50,192 nt of DNA from Roseovarius atlanticus (lineage in GTDB: Bacteria; Pseudomonadota; Alphaproteobacteria; Rhodobacterales; Rhodobacteraceae), in assembly GCF_001441615.1 (NCBI RefSeq), contig NZ_LAXJ01000004.1, positions 1 to 50,192 of the forward strand, in the 5' to 3' direction. Positions 8,640 through 17,912 of the stretch are shown here, in pieces (position 1 is the stretch's first letter; each line of letters starts with the position of its first letter). Made by a program: the position numbers and the translations under genes. Below the pieces are notes generated by a model. It saw only the letters and a list, made by a program, of their open reading frames with translations. It was not told the origin of the DNA and made no database searches.

Positions 8640-10382
8640 TCAACTGAGAGCCACCGGCGTCTGCCCGTCCTCTGCCAGATCGCGTACCCCGATCGGAGAG
8701 TCTTGTGGCTTGGCCAGTGACCATCTCGTGCGCGTCGCATACTCCATCGCGCGACCGGATAGAACGATTTGTTTGGTCGCACGTGGTTTCAGACGGCCCG
8801 TTTCAAGGTAAACGCTTGATTCGACAGAAAGGCTGGTGGTCCCGTCTCCTCGGAAAATCCAGATCTCGCCGCTTTTCAGGGCCATGGAGACGGCTGTTCC
8901 GCCCATGTCGACAGAGACATCGACATCGGGATGCAGATGAAACCGGATGTCGAAGGGAATGCCCCTCAACTTGATCGTATCGAGAACGCGGTCAAACCGC
9001 CTTTTGTCGGAATCCTCCAAGGCAAGAAGCATGTCTTCCCCAGCTATCCCGCGCCCGTCGAACGTCATTTCGAGCTTTCTTACATGGGTCAAGCCGTACC
9101 CTTTGACATAGCCATCGTGTCCGCCCTCGAACGTCAGGCCGTCGGGCGCATGGTTGACACGGATCGGCACGTCCAGTGGGCCATCGACAAGCAAGTCCTG
9201 CTTGTGCGGGCCTTTTCCAAGCCGGCTGCTGGAGTGGCCATTCAGGACCAGTGTAGAATGCGACGGCGTCGCCCGTCCGGCGCGCCGCCACGCAGCGCCG
9301 AAACTGGCACCGGCACCGCAATTGACGATCAACGGCCGGCGTCCAGCTGTCAACTCGAAGGCCAGAGTCGAGGCATGGGCTCCGCTCGAGGCCTTGCCTT
9401 CCGGCGGCACGGCCGCGTCCACGATCAGAGAGCTGCGTCCGGCACTCAGCCGCGCAAACCCCATCGACAGACCGTTAGCGTGGCGTCCCTTGATCTGGCT
9501 CGCCGCAAGCGCGGCATCCAGCCTCCCGTCAAGCCCGCGCCCCCCGCCATGGAACCGCGCCAATCCGCCGTCCGCGTGGCGCAGTGTGCGCAGCGTTGGA
9601 CTGATCCGCTCGATCGCGGACCAATGCGCCGGCATTGGACTTTGCCCGGCCGCGGTCAGGGTTTCGGCGGCCCATGTCAGCAAGGTGAAAACCTCGAGCA
9701 GTTCTTCAGGGTTGCGCGTGGGCAGACCGCCCTGTTCATCCACTTGGCGGGCGCACTCTCGTGCCAGTGCCGCCGACGCGGGCCCGACATGGGCTGACAA
9801 CCCCTCAAGCGATAGACCGGCATAGACTAGGCCGGTCAAGGCTTCGAACCGGGGCAGACCCGGCGTCGTGGCCCGCCATCTGCGCGAAAGAAATTGCGTC
9901 TGCTGCGCCAATGACCGCAGGAACTCGTCCGATTGCGTCTGGGTACGGCCGGACAGCAAGAAAATCGCATGATTGATCCAGCGAATAACGCGCCGCCCCG
10001 CTAGGTCCGGTGTCCAGCCGGGGCCGTGCCCGCGTCCGTAAAGGTCGATCCAGCGCCATAGCCAGTCCTGCGCACATGCACGCGCTGTGGCGTCCCCTGC
10101 AGCCGCGAGGTCATCCAGCCAGGTAAAGCCATGCACCTCGCGCGAGAAATCGGTATCAGGGGGCGGGATATCCCACGGCGTCTTGCCGGGATCGCGTACA
10201 AGATGTCCTGAAAACAGGAAGTTGCCGGCGCATAGCTGCCGGCCACGCGCGAAACTGCCGATGGTGCGGGGGTCAGGCTGAGAGACGAAAGCTGTCACCC
10301 GGCCGCCGAATGTCGCTCGCCGCGCAGCGAGTCGGTTCAGAAACCGCGTCACACGCGGTAAATCTTGCTTGGATGTCGACAT
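8640..10382 (-). CDS. Heparinase II/III family protein
   Basis: This 580-residue protein has an N-terminal alpha/alpha-toroid region (about 1-330, with [20 protein letters not shown]) and a C-terminal beta-sandwich of the heparinase II/III type (about 330-560, with [15 protein letters not shown] and [12 protein letters not shown]). Family members are polysaccharide lyases for uronate-containing glycans, but this chromosomal subfamily between rsmB and purH has no tested substrate that I know of. No signal peptide is visible, which is odd for a glycan lyase and argues against an exported role. The start [15 protein letters not shown] is the first sensible ATG. It lies 92 bp downstream of rsmB on the same strand. 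Confidence 0.85.
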   Translation of the reverse strand: MSTSKQDLPRVTRFLNRLAARRATFGGRVTAFVSQPDPRTIGSFARGRQLCAGNFLFSGHLVRDPGKTPWDIPPPDTDFSREVHGFTWLDDLAAAGDATARACAQDWLWRWIDLYGRGHGPGWTPDLAGRRVIRWINHAIFLLSGRTQTQSDEFLRSLAQQTQFLSRRWRATTPGLPRFEALTGLVYAGLSLEGLSAHVGPASAALARECARQVDEQGGLPTRNPEELLEVFTLLTWAAETLTAAGQSPMPAHWSAIERISPTLRTLRHADGGLARFHGGGRGLDGRLDAALAASQIKGRHANGLSMGFARLSAGRSSLIVDAAVPPEGKASSGAHASTLAFELTAGRRPLIVNCGAGASFGAAWRRAGRATPSHSTLVLNGHSSSRLGKGPHKQDLLVDGPLDVPIRVNHAPDGLTFEGGHDGYVKGYGLTHVRKLEMTFDGRGIAGEDMLLALEDSDKRRFDRVLDTIKLRGIPFDIRFHLHPDVDVSVDMGGTAVSMALKSGEIWIFRGDGTTSLSVESSVYLETGRLKPRATKQIVLSGRAMEYATRTRWSLAKPQDSPIGVRDLAEDGQTPVALS

Positions 10383-10474
10383 CGAATCCCGGCCTCGGCA
10401 CGCTCTTTGCGGCGTTGTTCATGCAGTATACTGCGCTGTGCGGCTCAAGTCACGGATGAACGCACGCGGTCCTG

Positions 10475-11740
10475 TCAGTCCTGTCGCAAGACGGCGATGT
10501 AGAATCCGTCCATGCCGCCAAGTTCAGGCCAATAGTCGGGCCGCAGGCGCAGGCCACCCTCTTCGGTTTTCCAGCCCGGGTCAATTCCTGGCAGATCCAG
10601 GGCAGACGCGTCGGTGCGCAGTCCGTTGTGGCGGGCCAGCGCCTGTTCCACCTGAACCTCGCCTTCGTCCGGCAGCAGAGAGCAGGTGCAAAAGATCAGC
10701 CGACCGCCCGGAGCCAGAAGGGTAAGCGCATGGTCGAGCATCTGTGTCTGCAGCGCGATCAGCGCGCCGAATTCCGATCCGTCCTTTGCATAGGGAAGGT
10801 CGGGATGGCGGCGGATCGTGCCGGTCGCCGAACAGGGCGCATCGACAAGGATGGCGTCGAAGGGGCCGCCTTGGTAGCGCAGCCCGTCGCCAACGACGAT
10901 TTCGGCGGATAGGTTCGTTCTGGCGAGGTTTTCGCGCACGCGTTCCATCCGCTTTTCCGAGATGTCGAGCGCCGTGACAATCGCCCCCGCAGCGGCAAGT
11001 TGCAGCGTCTTTCCGCCCGGCGCGGCGCAGAGGTCGAGCACGCGCTCGCCTGCCTTCGGCGCAAGGGTGCGCGCCGGCAGTGCCGCCGCGGCGTCCTGGA
11101 CCCACCACGCCCCTTCGGAGTAACCGGGTAGCGCCGAGATCTGGCCCGGGTTCGCGAGACGTAAAGAACCGCTGGGCAAAACCGTGGCACCAAGACGGTC
11201 GGCCCATTTGCTTGGGTCCTCGTCCGGTTTGAGGGTCAGATCGACAGGCGCGCCACTGAACTGCGCTTTCTCCATTGCAGAGACCGCGCCGTTGCCCCAG
11301 GCCGATACGAGCGGATCGCGCAACCAACCTGGCAAGCGGGGTATGCGCAGATCTTTCCAGGGCTTGCCCGCGTCGCCGGCCATCTGTCGCAGGATGGCGT
11401 TCACGAGTCCCCGAAGGCGCTTGTAGCGTGGATGCGTGCCGACCAGAGAGACCAGTTCATCCACAACGCCGTGGGCGTCGCCCCCGGTGCAAAGCTCGAC
11501 GGTGCCAAGACGCAGAATGTTCATGACATGCAGTTGCGGCGTCTTGCGAAGTTGACGGGACAGCAACCGATCAGCGCGATCCATGCCGCGAAGTGTATCG
11601 CTGGCCAGTCTGAGGGCGCGTGCGCGATCAGGTGCGGCAAGGCGCGATAGCGGAGCACTTAGTTCTGACAAAAGGCGGCCTTCGCCCAACACCTTGTCAA
11701 GCAAGGCCACGGCAGTGCTGCGGGGAGTCGGCGCGGGCAT
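10475..11740 (-). CDS. rsmB: 16S rRNA (cytosine-C5) methyltransferase RsmB/NOL1 family
   Basis: This enzyme would methylate a cytosine of 16S rRNA (C967 in E. coli) using S-adenosylmethionine. The 421-residue protein has an N-terminal NusB-like RNA-binding domain (about 1-130, STAVALLDKVLGEGRLLSEL) and a C-terminal Rossmann methyltransferase. The SAM-binding motif VLDLCAAPGGKTLQLAAAG and both motif cysteines (VDAPCSATGTIRRHPD and IFCTCSLLPDEGE) are present. The start is backed by AAGGAA upstream. It is the first gene of the block rsmB, heparinase-like, purH. Exact base specificity is taken from the family. Confidence 0.93.
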   Translation of the reverse strand: MPAPTPRSTAVALLDKVLGEGRLLSELSAPLSRLAAPDRARALRLASDTLRGMDRADRLLSRQLRKTPQLHVMNILRLGTVELCTGGDAHGVVDELVSLVGTHPRYKRLRGLVNAILRQMAGDAGKPWKDLRIPRLPGWLRDPLVSAWGNGAVSAMEKAQFSGAPVDLTLKPDEDPSKWADRLGATVLPSGSLRLANPGQISALPGYSEGAWWVQDAAAALPARTLAPKAGERVLDLCAAPGGKTLQLAAAGAIVTALDISEKRMERVRENLARTNLSAEIVVGDGLRYQGGPFDAILVDAPCSATGTIRRHPDLPYAKDGSEFGALIALQTQMLDHALTLLAPGGRLIFCTCSLLPDEGEVQVEQALARHNGLRTDASALDLPGIDPGWKTEEGGLRLRPDYWPELGGMDGFYIAVLRQD

Positions 11741-11807
11741 GAGAGTTCCTTGGTCTTTGAACAGAACGCGCCTATATCAGGCAGACGCAGACGAAGGAAG
11801 CCTGACC

Positions 11808-11984
11808 ATGACCGATGGAAGCAAGGACCTTACGCCCGAAGCCAAGCGCGCTTTGGCGGAGGCCGAAGAGCGACGCAAAGTGGCCGAGCAGGTCAAAATG
11901 CCCAAGGAACTGGGAGGGCGCAAAGGACCCGAACCTGTCCGTTACGGCGACTGGGAAAAGAAAGGTATAGCAATCGACTTCTGA
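11808..11984 (+). CDS. DUF1674 protein, SDHAF4-like succinate dehydrogenase assembly factor
   Basis: This 58-residue protein begins MTDGSKDLTPEAKRALAEAE and ends in GPEPVRYGDWEKKGIAIDF. That ending is the signature of DUF1674, the family of mitochondrial SDHAF4, which binds the flavinylated SdhA subunit and helps its assembly. The N-terminal half is a charged helix. It stands alone, divergent from rsmB with its start 67 bp away, and converges on the secreted protein gene at 12005. The assembly role in bacteria is inferred from the eukaryotic homologue. Confidence 0.87.
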   Translation: MTDGSKDLTPEAKRALAEAEERRKVAEQVKMPKELGGRKGPEPVRYGDWEKKGIAIDF

Positions 11985-12004
11985 GCTATACCTGTTCTTC
12001 GGTC

Positions 12005-12358
12005 TTACTGAAGTCGAAGATCGGCGTATTCGCCGTTGCCCTGATCCGAAATAAACCGGACAGTCGATCCTTGTACCCGCACAGCCTGGCAGTTCGGACC
12101 CAGGTTGCGCTGACCCCAATAAAGGTCACGGCAGAAGTATCCCGACTTCCATTGCCACGCGCCAGTAACGGGGCGGCCGAACGCCTTGCCCTTGATCTGG
12201 CCTGACGGCGTTACCGTCAGGTTGATGCCAAGCCGGGTAAGATTCTTGTCGGCGACCACCGACAAAAACTCGGACTTGTCGTCGATCTGGTTGAATTCTT
12301 GCGCGATGGCAGGTCCTCCGGCCATGGCGGCGATAATCGCAACTATAGTCAGGCGCAT
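12005..12358 (-). CDS. Small secreted protein, dihydrodipicolinate-reductase-linked hypothetical
   Basis: The 117-residue protein starts with a clear signal peptide (MRLTIVAIIAAMAGGPAIAQ). The mature part has two cysteines (GYFCRDLYWG and GPNCQAVRV) that could form a disulfide in the periplasm, and segments such as GRPVTGAWQWKSGYFC. I recall similar unnamed proteins in Rhodobacterales but cannot give a function. Upstream in-frame codons read through an Arg-rich stretch that overlaps dapB and are not used. It lies 53 bp downstream of dapB on the same strand and may share its transcript. Confidence 0.75.
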   Translation of the reverse strand: MRLTIVAIIAAMAGGPAIAQEFNQIDDKSEFLSVVADKNLTRLGINLTVTPSGQIKGKAFGRPVTGAWQWKSGYFCRDLYWGQRNLGPNCQAVRVQGSTVRFISDQGNGEYADLRLQ

Positions 12359-12411
12359 TTTTTGGCTCCCGTTACAAACAACATTGTCTACGGGCCGCCG
12401 GAGCGATTGGA

Positions 12412-13230
12412 TCAGTTTTCTTTCAGTCCCAGCACGTCGAGCATGTCGTATTCGCCGGGTTTGCGCCCTTGCCCCCACAACGCAGCCTTGAGTGCGCCGC
12501 GGGCGAAGACCGCGCGGTCAGAGGCGATGTGACTCAGGACGATACGCTCGCCTGCAGTGGCGAACATCACGTCATGTTCACCTACAATATCTCCACCGCG
12601 AATTGCCGTGAACCCGATATGACCCCGCGTGCGAGCGCCTGTTATACCATCGCGGCCCCGATCCGCATTCTGTTCAAGAGATACGCCGCGTCCGTCAGCG
12701 GCGGCCTGTCCCAACATCAGGGCTGTGCCCGAGGGAGCATCTACCTTCTGGTTGTGATGGGCCTCAATGACTTCAATATCGTAATCCTCGTCCAGCGCTT
12801 CGGCGACCTTCTTGGTCAGTTGGACCAAGAGGTTGACGCCCAGGCTCATGTTGCCCGCCCGGATGATGGTTGCATGGCGACCAGCGGCATTGATTTTCGA
12901 TAGATCCTCTTCGGAAAGCCCGGTTGTGCCGATGACATGAACGCAACGGGCCTGTGCCGCAAGCGCCGCGAATTCGACTGTCGCCGCAGGTGCAGTGAAA
13001 TCCAGAATTGCCTGCGCTTGCGAGATCTGCTCCAGCGGATCGTCCGAGACGATGACGCCGATCGGCGCGCCGCCCATCGCTTCCCCGACGTCTTGTCCGA
13101 TCCAGGCGTGACCGGGCCGTTCCAGCACGCCGACAAGCCGGGCGCGCTCCGAGGCCGTCACGATCTCGGTCAGCATTCGGCCCATGCGCCCGGAGGCGCC
13201 GGTCACCACGATCCCCGGTAGGTCGGTCAT
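12412..13230 (-). CDS. dapB: 4-hydroxy-tetrahydrodipicolinate reductase
   Basis: DapB reduces hydroxy-tetrahydrodipicolinate to tetrahydrodipicolinate with NAD(P)H in lysine and diaminopimelate synthesis. The start at [20 protein letters not shown] gives 272 residues, the usual length. The nucleotide-binding GASGRMGRM opens the protein, and the catalytic/substrate motif [15 protein letters not shown] is complete with its His-His and Lys. The C-terminal [20 protein letters not shown] is typical. It is divergent from rbfA, with an 84-bp gap that must hold both promoters. Confidence 0.96.
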   Translation of the reverse strand: MTDLPGIVVTGASGRMGRMLTEIVTASERARLVGVLERPGHAWIGQDVGEAMGGAPIGVIVSDDPLEQISQAQAILDFTAPAATVEFAALAAQARCVHVIGTTGLSEEDLSKINAAGRHATIIRAGNMSLGVNLLVQLTKKVAEALDEDYDIEVIEAHHNQKVDAPSGTALMLGQAAADGRGVSLEQNADRGRDGITGARTRGHIGFTAIRGGDIVGEHDVMFATAGERIVLSHIASDRAVFARGALKAALWGQGRKPGEYDMLDVLGLKEN

Positions 13231-13314
13231 GTCATTCTCCGTTTTCTTTTGCGAACTGCATAACGCGGTGATCATCGCTTGGCAAAGACAAGCACAGGGC
13301 TTAGATGCTGTCCT

Positions 13315-13710
13315 ATGGCAAAGAACAAGTTTCATGACGGGCCGGGGCCGTCGCAACGGCAGTTGCGTGTCGGAGAATTGATCCGGCGCACGCTTGCCGA
13401 TGTGTTGGCGCGCGGCGATATTCACGACCCGGAGCTGAACCGCCTGTCGGTTACCGTGGGCGAGGTGCGAACCTCTCCGGACCTGAAGGTGGCGACGGCC
13501 TATGTCCTTCCGCTCGGTGGTCATGGCAAGGATGACGTGCTGGATCTTCTGGGCCGTAACAAAGGCGAGTTGCGCCGGATTATCGGCAAGAAGGTCGGTC
13601 TGAAGTTCGCTCCGGAGCTGAGGTTTCGGTTGGACGAAACCTTCGACCAGCTTGATGAGACACGACGCCTGTTCGCGCAGGACGCCGTGCGACGCGACGT
13701 CGAGAACTGA
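13315..13710 (+). CDS. rbfA: Ribosome-binding factor A
   Basis: RbfA binds the 30S precursor and assists maturation of the 16S rRNA 5' end, notably in the cold. The protein has 131 residues starting [20 protein letters not shown]. The KH-like fold is marked by [22 protein letters not shown] and [15 protein letters not shown]. It is the first gene of a plus-strand run, 4 bp ahead of the phosphodiester glycosidase-like gene and followed by truB, a common partner of rbfA in bacteria. Confidence 0.95.
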   Translation: MAKNKFHDGPGPSQRQLRVGELIRRTLADVLARGDIHDPELNRLSVTVGEVRTSPDLKVATAYVLPLGGHGKDDVLDLLGRNKGELRRIIGKKVGLKFAPELRFRLDETFDQLDETRRLFAQDAVRRDVEN

Positions 13711-13714
13711 TGCC

Positions 13715-14446
13715 ATGTGGCGCGCGGTTCTCGTCGCACTGGTGCTGATGGCGGGCCCCGCCGGCGCCGTGGAGTGCCAGCAGATTAGCTATGATGGCGC
13801 ACGCTACACGACCTGCAAGGTCGATGTGGGCAGGGAAAAGCTGCGCCTCTTCCTGAACGATCCGATGACAGGCGAGCCATTGGGCAGTTTCTCGAGTGTC
13901 GAGCGTCAGGTGCGCGGCGAAGGTGGAAAATTATTGTTCGCGATGAATGCCGGCATGTACCATCAGGATCGCAGCCCGGTTGGCCATTATGTCGAGGCAG
14001 GCAAGGCAACGAGGCCCTTGGTGACACGCGACGGTCCGGGCAATTTCGGATTGTTGCCAAATGGCGTATTCTGCGTGCAGGTCAACCGGGCCGACGTTTT
14101 CGAAACGAAACGCTTCGACCGTGAAAAGCCTACCTGTCGCTTTGCCAGTCAATCGGGTCCGATGCTTGTGATCGACGGTCAGCTTCACCCGCGATTTCTT
14201 GAAGACAGCGACAGCGTATACGTGCGCAATGGCGTGGGCACGTCGGCGGACGGGCGCACGGCGTGGTTCGTGATTTCCGAGGACAAGGTTAATTTTCACA
14301 CCTTTGCCCGTATTTTTCGCGACCTTCTGAAAACACCGCAGGCGCTCTATTTCGACGGCAGTATCTCACGTCTTTATGCGCCACAGCTTGACCGTCACGA
14401 TGGCGGTTTTCCGATGGGTCCGATCGTGGGTGTTGTCGCCGAGTGA
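13715..14446 (+). CDS. Secreted phosphodiester glycosidase (NAGPA/DUF2233) family protein
   Basis: The 243-residue protein begins with a signal peptide ([21 protein letters not shown]). The body matches the NAGPA-type domain: [45 protein letters not shown] and the C-terminal [14 protein letters not shown]. Family members hydrolyse phosphodiester-linked sugars, for example N-acetylglucosamine-1-phosphodiester; the substrate here is unknown. It starts 4 bp after the rbfA stop, so it is co-transcribed with rbfA and probably truB. The linkage to ribosome genes looks positional rather than functional. Confidence 0.85.
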   Translation: MWRAVLVALVLMAGPAGAVECQQISYDGARYTTCKVDVGREKLRLFLNDPMTGEPLGSFSSVERQVRGEGGKLLFAMNAGMYHQDRSPVGHYVEAGKATRPLVTRDGPGNFGLLPNGVFCVQVNRADVFETKRFDREKPTCRFASQSGPMLVIDGQLHPRFLEDSDSVYVRNGVGTSADGRTAWFVISEDKVNFHTFARIFRDLLKTPQALYFDGSISRLYAPQLDRHDGGFPMGPIVGVVAE

Positions 14447-14523
14447 CGCAGCGGTGGTCAGTTGACTTGCGTAAGGTGCCGCGATAGGCGGCAGCTTTTA
14501 CGCACATCAGAGGCAAGACAGTC

Positions 14524-15444
14524 ATGGGACGCAAACGCAAGGGACGCGATATTTCGGGCTGGCTGATCGTAGACAAACCGGCGGGTCTCACCTCGACCGC
14601 GGTCGTCAACAAGGTGCGCTGGGCGTTTCAGGCGAAAAAAGCGGGCCACGCCGGCACATTGGACCCCGAAGCGACTGGCGTGCTTGCCGTCGCGCTGGGC
14701 GAAGCGACGAAAACCGTGCCATTCATCACTGATGCCCTGAAATGTTACCGCTTTCTCGTACGGCTGGGGCAGGCCACCAATACCGACGATGCAGAAGGTG
14801 AGGTGACTGCTGAAAGCAGCAAGCGGCCAAGCGATGAAGAGATCAAGGCTGCGCTGTCTGGCTTCGTGGGCGATATCCAGCAAGTGCCGCCAAAGTTCTC
14901 GGCCGTGAAAATAGACGGCGAACGCGCCTACAAGCGCGCCCGGGACGGCGAGGATTTCGAGGTATCCGCGCGCCCGCTTTGGGTGGAGCAACTTTTGATG
15001 ATCGATCGGCTGGATGCCGACACTGTTGAGCTTGAACTGGTCTGCGGCAAAGGCGGCTACGTGCGCTCCATCGCGCGGGACCTCGGCGAGGCGCTGGGCT
15101 GTTACGGACATGTCGTCTGGCTGCGCCGGGTGTGGTCCGGGCCTTTTCAGGCCGAACATGGCGTGACGATGCAGCAGGTCGAGGCACTGGCCCACGATGC
15201 AAAACTGGACCAATACCTGCGACCGTTGGAAGAGGGCCTGAGTGATCTGCCGCGCGTCAGCTGCAACGAGATGAGCGCGGCGCGGCTTCGGCACGGAAAC
15301 CCGGCGCCAGTCATCGGAGCGGACGTCGAGTATGGCGACGAATGCTGGGCTGCGCTCAAGGGCCAGGCCGTGGCAGTCGGGCACTTCAAGGGCGGGGAGC
15401 TTTATCCCAGCCGGGTCTTCAACCAAGGACCGGTGTCGCAATGA
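14524..15444 (+). CDS. truB: tRNA pseudouridine(55) synthase
   Basis: TruB converts U55 in the T-loop of tRNAs to pseudouridine. The 306-residue protein contains the catalytic aspartate in [14 protein letters not shown] (Asp47) and the usual [13 protein letters not shown] start motif. [17 protein letters not shown] and [18 protein letters not shown] complete the core. The C-terminal region (about 240-306) is the PUA-like part. It overlaps the next gene by ATGA, giving translational coupling. Confidence 0.97.
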   Translation: MGRKRKGRDISGWLIVDKPAGLTSTAVVNKVRWAFQAKKAGHAGTLDPEATGVLAVALGEATKTVPFITDALKCYRFLVRLGQATNTDDAEGEVTAESSKRPSDEEIKAALSGFVGDIQQVPPKFSAVKIDGERAYKRARDGEDFEVSARPLWVEQLLMIDRLDADTVELELVCGKGGYVRSIARDLGEALGCYGHVVWLRRVWSGPFQAEHGVTMQQVEALAHDAKLDQYLRPLEEGLSDLPRVSCNEMSAARLRHGNPAPVIGADVEYGDECWAALKGQAVAVGHFKGGELYPSRVFNQGPVSQ

Positions 15445-15998
15445 CGCAAGACTCGCACGATCCGGGCGGAAAGGTGCGTCTGCGTCTGCCCGATGGCGTG
15501 GTCGGCGGAGCAAGATTTTCTGAATGCGGTCGATACCGGCAAGCCCTGACGCGGGACTGGACGCCACAAGGGGCAGAACCTAGGACGGTTCTGTTTGTCG
15601 GGATGAACCCTTCGGTCGCGGACGCAGCAGCGTCGGATCCGACGTGTCACCGCGAACTCATGTTCGCCCGTGACTGGGGCTTCACCCGCTATTTCAAGGG
15701 CAACATCCTGGACTGGCGCGCGACCTCGCCCAAAGATATCCCGCATGATCCCGCAATTGCGTGCAGCGTCGCAAACATTCCCGCGCTGGTCGACATGGCG
15801 CGGCAGGCAGGGCTGGTTGTTTTGGCCTATGGCAAGCTTCACCAGCGCTATGCAGATCTAACGCACAAGGCTGTGTCCGCTGTCGCGTCGACGGGACGGC
15901 CATTGAAATGCCTGGGGTTGAACAAGGACGGATCGGCCAAGCACCCGCTCTATCTTCGCAAGGACACGATCCTGCAGGATTTCCCGACACCTTTGTAA
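15441..15998 (+). CDS. DUF1643 domain-containing protein
   Basis: This 185-residue cytoplasmic protein starts at the ATGA overlap with truB. It matches DUF1643, shown by [22 protein letters not shown] followed by the aromatic/basic [15 protein letters not shown] and the C-terminal [15 protein letters not shown]. The family has no established biochemical role; some members occur in mobile regions and others, as here, as lone housekeeping neighbours. No signal or membrane segment is present. A terminator-like hairpin lies about 20 bp after its stop. Confidence 0.87.
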   Translation: MTQDSHDPGGKVRLRLPDGVVGGARFSECGRYRQALTRDWTPQGAEPRTVLFVGMNPSVADAAASDPTCHRELMFARDWGFTRYFKGNILDWRATSPKDIPHDPAIACSVANIPALVDMARQAGLVVLAYGKLHQRYADLTHKAVSAVASTGRPLKCLGLNKDGSAKHPLYLRKDTILQDFPTPL

Positions 15999-16020
15999 GG
16001 TCCGCCCCAAGAATGAAAAC

Positions 16021-16041
16021 GGGCGCTTCGAAAAAGCGCCC
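16021..16041. terminator. Bidirectional intrinsic terminator between DUF1643 and degQ-type genes
   Basis: A perfect 8-bp stem (GGGCGCTT / AAGCGCCC) closes a 5-base loop. On the minus strand it is followed by GTTTTC, so it serves best as the terminator of the protease gene ending at 16070. The plus-strand side has only a weak T run. It lies between two convergent genes. Confidence 0.75.
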
Positions 16042-16069
16042 GCTCTAAGTTTCAACTATTCTGTCCGCG

Positions 16070-17548
16070 TCACTCGGGAGCGTCTTCAGGCTCTTCCAGC
16101 GACAAGGCGACAAAGCGCGGCTCACCGGCGCGGCGCACCAGAAGCAGGATAGACTTACGACCGGCCTCCCGAGCGTCTTCGATGCGGGCCTCAAGGTCCG
16201 AGATGCTGGACAACTTTTGTTGACCCGCTTCGGTGATGACGTCACCGGCACGCATCCCTTTCTCGTAAGCTTCGGACAGGTTGTCGATATCCGACACAAC
16301 CAAGCCGTTCGCGTTGTCATCAAGCTCCAGCTGGCTGCGCAGCTCGTCGTCAAGCTGCGTCAGTGTCAGGCCGAGGAGTTCGGTCTCCGACGGCTCATCG
16401 GCTTCGCCCGGTTGAGCTGCGGGAACAACACCCTCGGCGGCCTCGCGACGGCCAAGCGTGACACGAAGCGTCTGGGTCTTGCCTTCGCGGAAGACGACGA
16501 CGCGTACGGTCTTGCCAACGGCGGTGTTGCCAACCCGGCGAACAAGGCCTCGGGTATCTTCCACCTCGAAACCATCGAACTGCATGATCACGTCGCCCGC
16601 CTTCATGCCGGCATCTTCTGCGGGGCCCTCTGGGACGTCGGTCACAAGCGCGCCGGCAACCTTTTCAAGGCCCATGGCCTCGGCCACGTCATCGGTGACA
16701 TCCTGAATGCGGACGCCCAGCCAGCCACGGCGGGTTTCGCCGAATTCCTGCAACTGATCGACCACACGGGTGACCACGTTCGACGCCATCGAGAAGCCGA
16801 TGCCGATCGAACCACCATTTGGCGACAGAATTGCGGTGTTCACACCGACGACCTGGCCGTCAAGGTTGAAGAGCGGACCACCAGAGTTACCGCGGTTGAT
16901 GGCGGCATCCGTCTGAATGTAGTCGTCATAGGTGCCCGACAGTTCGCGATTCCGGGCCGAAACGATGCCTGCCGAGACCGAGAAGCCTTGACCCAGCGGG
17001 TTGCCCATCGCGATGACCCAATCACCGACCCGGGCGGTGTCACTGTCGGCAAAGCTGACGAAGGGCAAAGGTTCGTCCGCGTCCACCTTGAGCAGCGCGA
17101 TGTCCGTTTTTGGGTCCGTGCCGATAACGGTTGCCTCAAGTTCACGTCCAGAGAAGAACTCGATAATGATTTCATCGGCCGTTTCGATCACATGGTTGTT
17201 TGTGACGATGTAGCCGTCTTCCGAGATGACGAAACCCGAGCCCAATGCCGACGTCCTGCGGGGCCGGTCACCATTATTGTTCCGGTCTTGGAAATCACGG
17301 AAGAAGTCCTCGAACGGCGAGCCCTCAGGCACAATGGGCGAAGGTCCGGTGCCCTGAGCGACAACAGTTGAGGTGGTGATGTTTACGACAGCCGGACTGA
17401 CTTTCTGAGCCAGGTCGGCGAAGCTTTCTGGCCGTGCATTGGCGCTGATCGCTTGTGCGACAACCAAGACCATTGCCAAGGCCGTAAGCCAGAGCGCGCG
17501 GATCGCGGCTGGCGGATTGATAGTGTGAGAGAGAGTTTTTGCTTTCAC
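16070..17548 (-). CDS. DegP/DegQ-type periplasmic serine protease (Do family)
   Basis: This trypsin-like HtrA protease degrades or chaperones misfolded envelope proteins. The GTG start is chosen because AAGGAG lies 9 nt upstream and a signal sequence follows (ALWLTALAMVLVVAQAISANA). A longer ATG frame is less likely. The protein has 492 residues. The catalytic triad is complete: His119 in TNNHVIE, Asp149 in PKTDIALLK and Ser222 in GNSGGPLF. Two PDZ domains follow, one starting near RRGWLGVRIQDV and a second near GLVVSDIDNLSEAYEKGMRAGD. It shares its neighbourhood with hflK and hflC on the same strand, 166 bp from the DUF2065 gene. Whether it is closer to DegP or DegQ is not decided, so no symbol is given. 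Confidence 0.93.
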   Translation of the reverse strand: MKAKTLSHTINPPAAIRALWLTALAMVLVVAQAISANARPESFADLAQKVSPAVVNITTSTVVAQGTGPSPIVPEGSPFEDFFRDFQDRNNNGDRPRRTSALGSGFVISEDGYIVTNNHVIETADEIIIEFFSGRELEATVIGTDPKTDIALLKVDADEPLPFVSFADSDTARVGDWVIAMGNPLGQGFSVSAGIVSARNRELSGTYDDYIQTDAAINRGNSGGPLFNLDGQVVGVNTAILSPNGGSIGIGFSMASNVVTRVVDQLQEFGETRRGWLGVRIQDVTDDVAEAMGLEKVAGALVTDVPEGPAEDAGMKAGDVIMQFDGFEVEDTRGLVRRVGNTAVGKTVRVVVFREGKTQTLRVTLGRREAAEGVVPAAQPGEADEPSETELLGLTLTQLDDELRSQLELDDNANGLVVSDIDNLSEAYEKGMRAGDVITEAGQQKLSSISDLEARIEDAREAGRKSILLLVRRAGEPRFVALSLEEPEDAPE

Positions 17549-17653
17549 GCGAGACCACTCCTTGATCGGTATTTGTAACAAGACGCCTGCCGCATGTGCC
17601 TGCGACATGGCTGTTCTGCTCTTAATTTAGGGACGCTGTACGCAAACGCCAAT

Positions 17654-17682
17654 TTCACAACGGGATGTCACGCCCATGTGAA
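17654..17682. promoter_or_regulatory. Dyad upstream of the Do-family protease gene
   Basis: The outer hexamers TTCACA and TGTGAA form a perfect inverted repeat separated by 17 bp, with only partial pairing inside. It sits about 105-135 bp upstream of the GTG start, in the 166-bp gap after DUF2065. It could be a regulator-binding site or a weak hairpin; no family can be assigned. Confidence 0.25.
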
Positions 17683-17714
17683 CGTTTTATGTGCTGGCGC
17701 GCAATAGGTTCGGG

Positions 17715-17912
17715 TCATGCCCCGAGCATTTTCCCGCACCAAACCAACACAACCCCGAACGCGAGCGCAGCGAGACCGATTAATCGGCGCTGATCGTCGG
17801 GCAGGGCGCGAAGCGAGGCGAGCAATTGCTCGACAAGCGAAGGGGCCAGTGCGTACACCAGCCCCTCGACAATCAGAACAAGCCCAAGGGCCAGGAAGAT
17901 CGTTGCTATCAA
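17715..17912 (-). CDS. DUF2065 small membrane protein
   Basis: The protein has 65 residues with two hydrophobic helices (IATIFLALGLVLIVEGLVYAL and RLIGLAALAFGVVLVW). The family is found downstream of hflC in many proteobacteria. The first codon overlaps the hflC stop by 4 bp, so the three genes hflK, hflC and this one form a coupled operon. It may be an accessory of the HflKC/FtsH complex, inferred from linkage only. Confidence 0.87.
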   Translation of the reverse strand: MIATIFLALGLVLIVEGLVYALAPSLVEQLLASLRALPDDQRRLIGLAALAFGVVLVWCGKMLGA

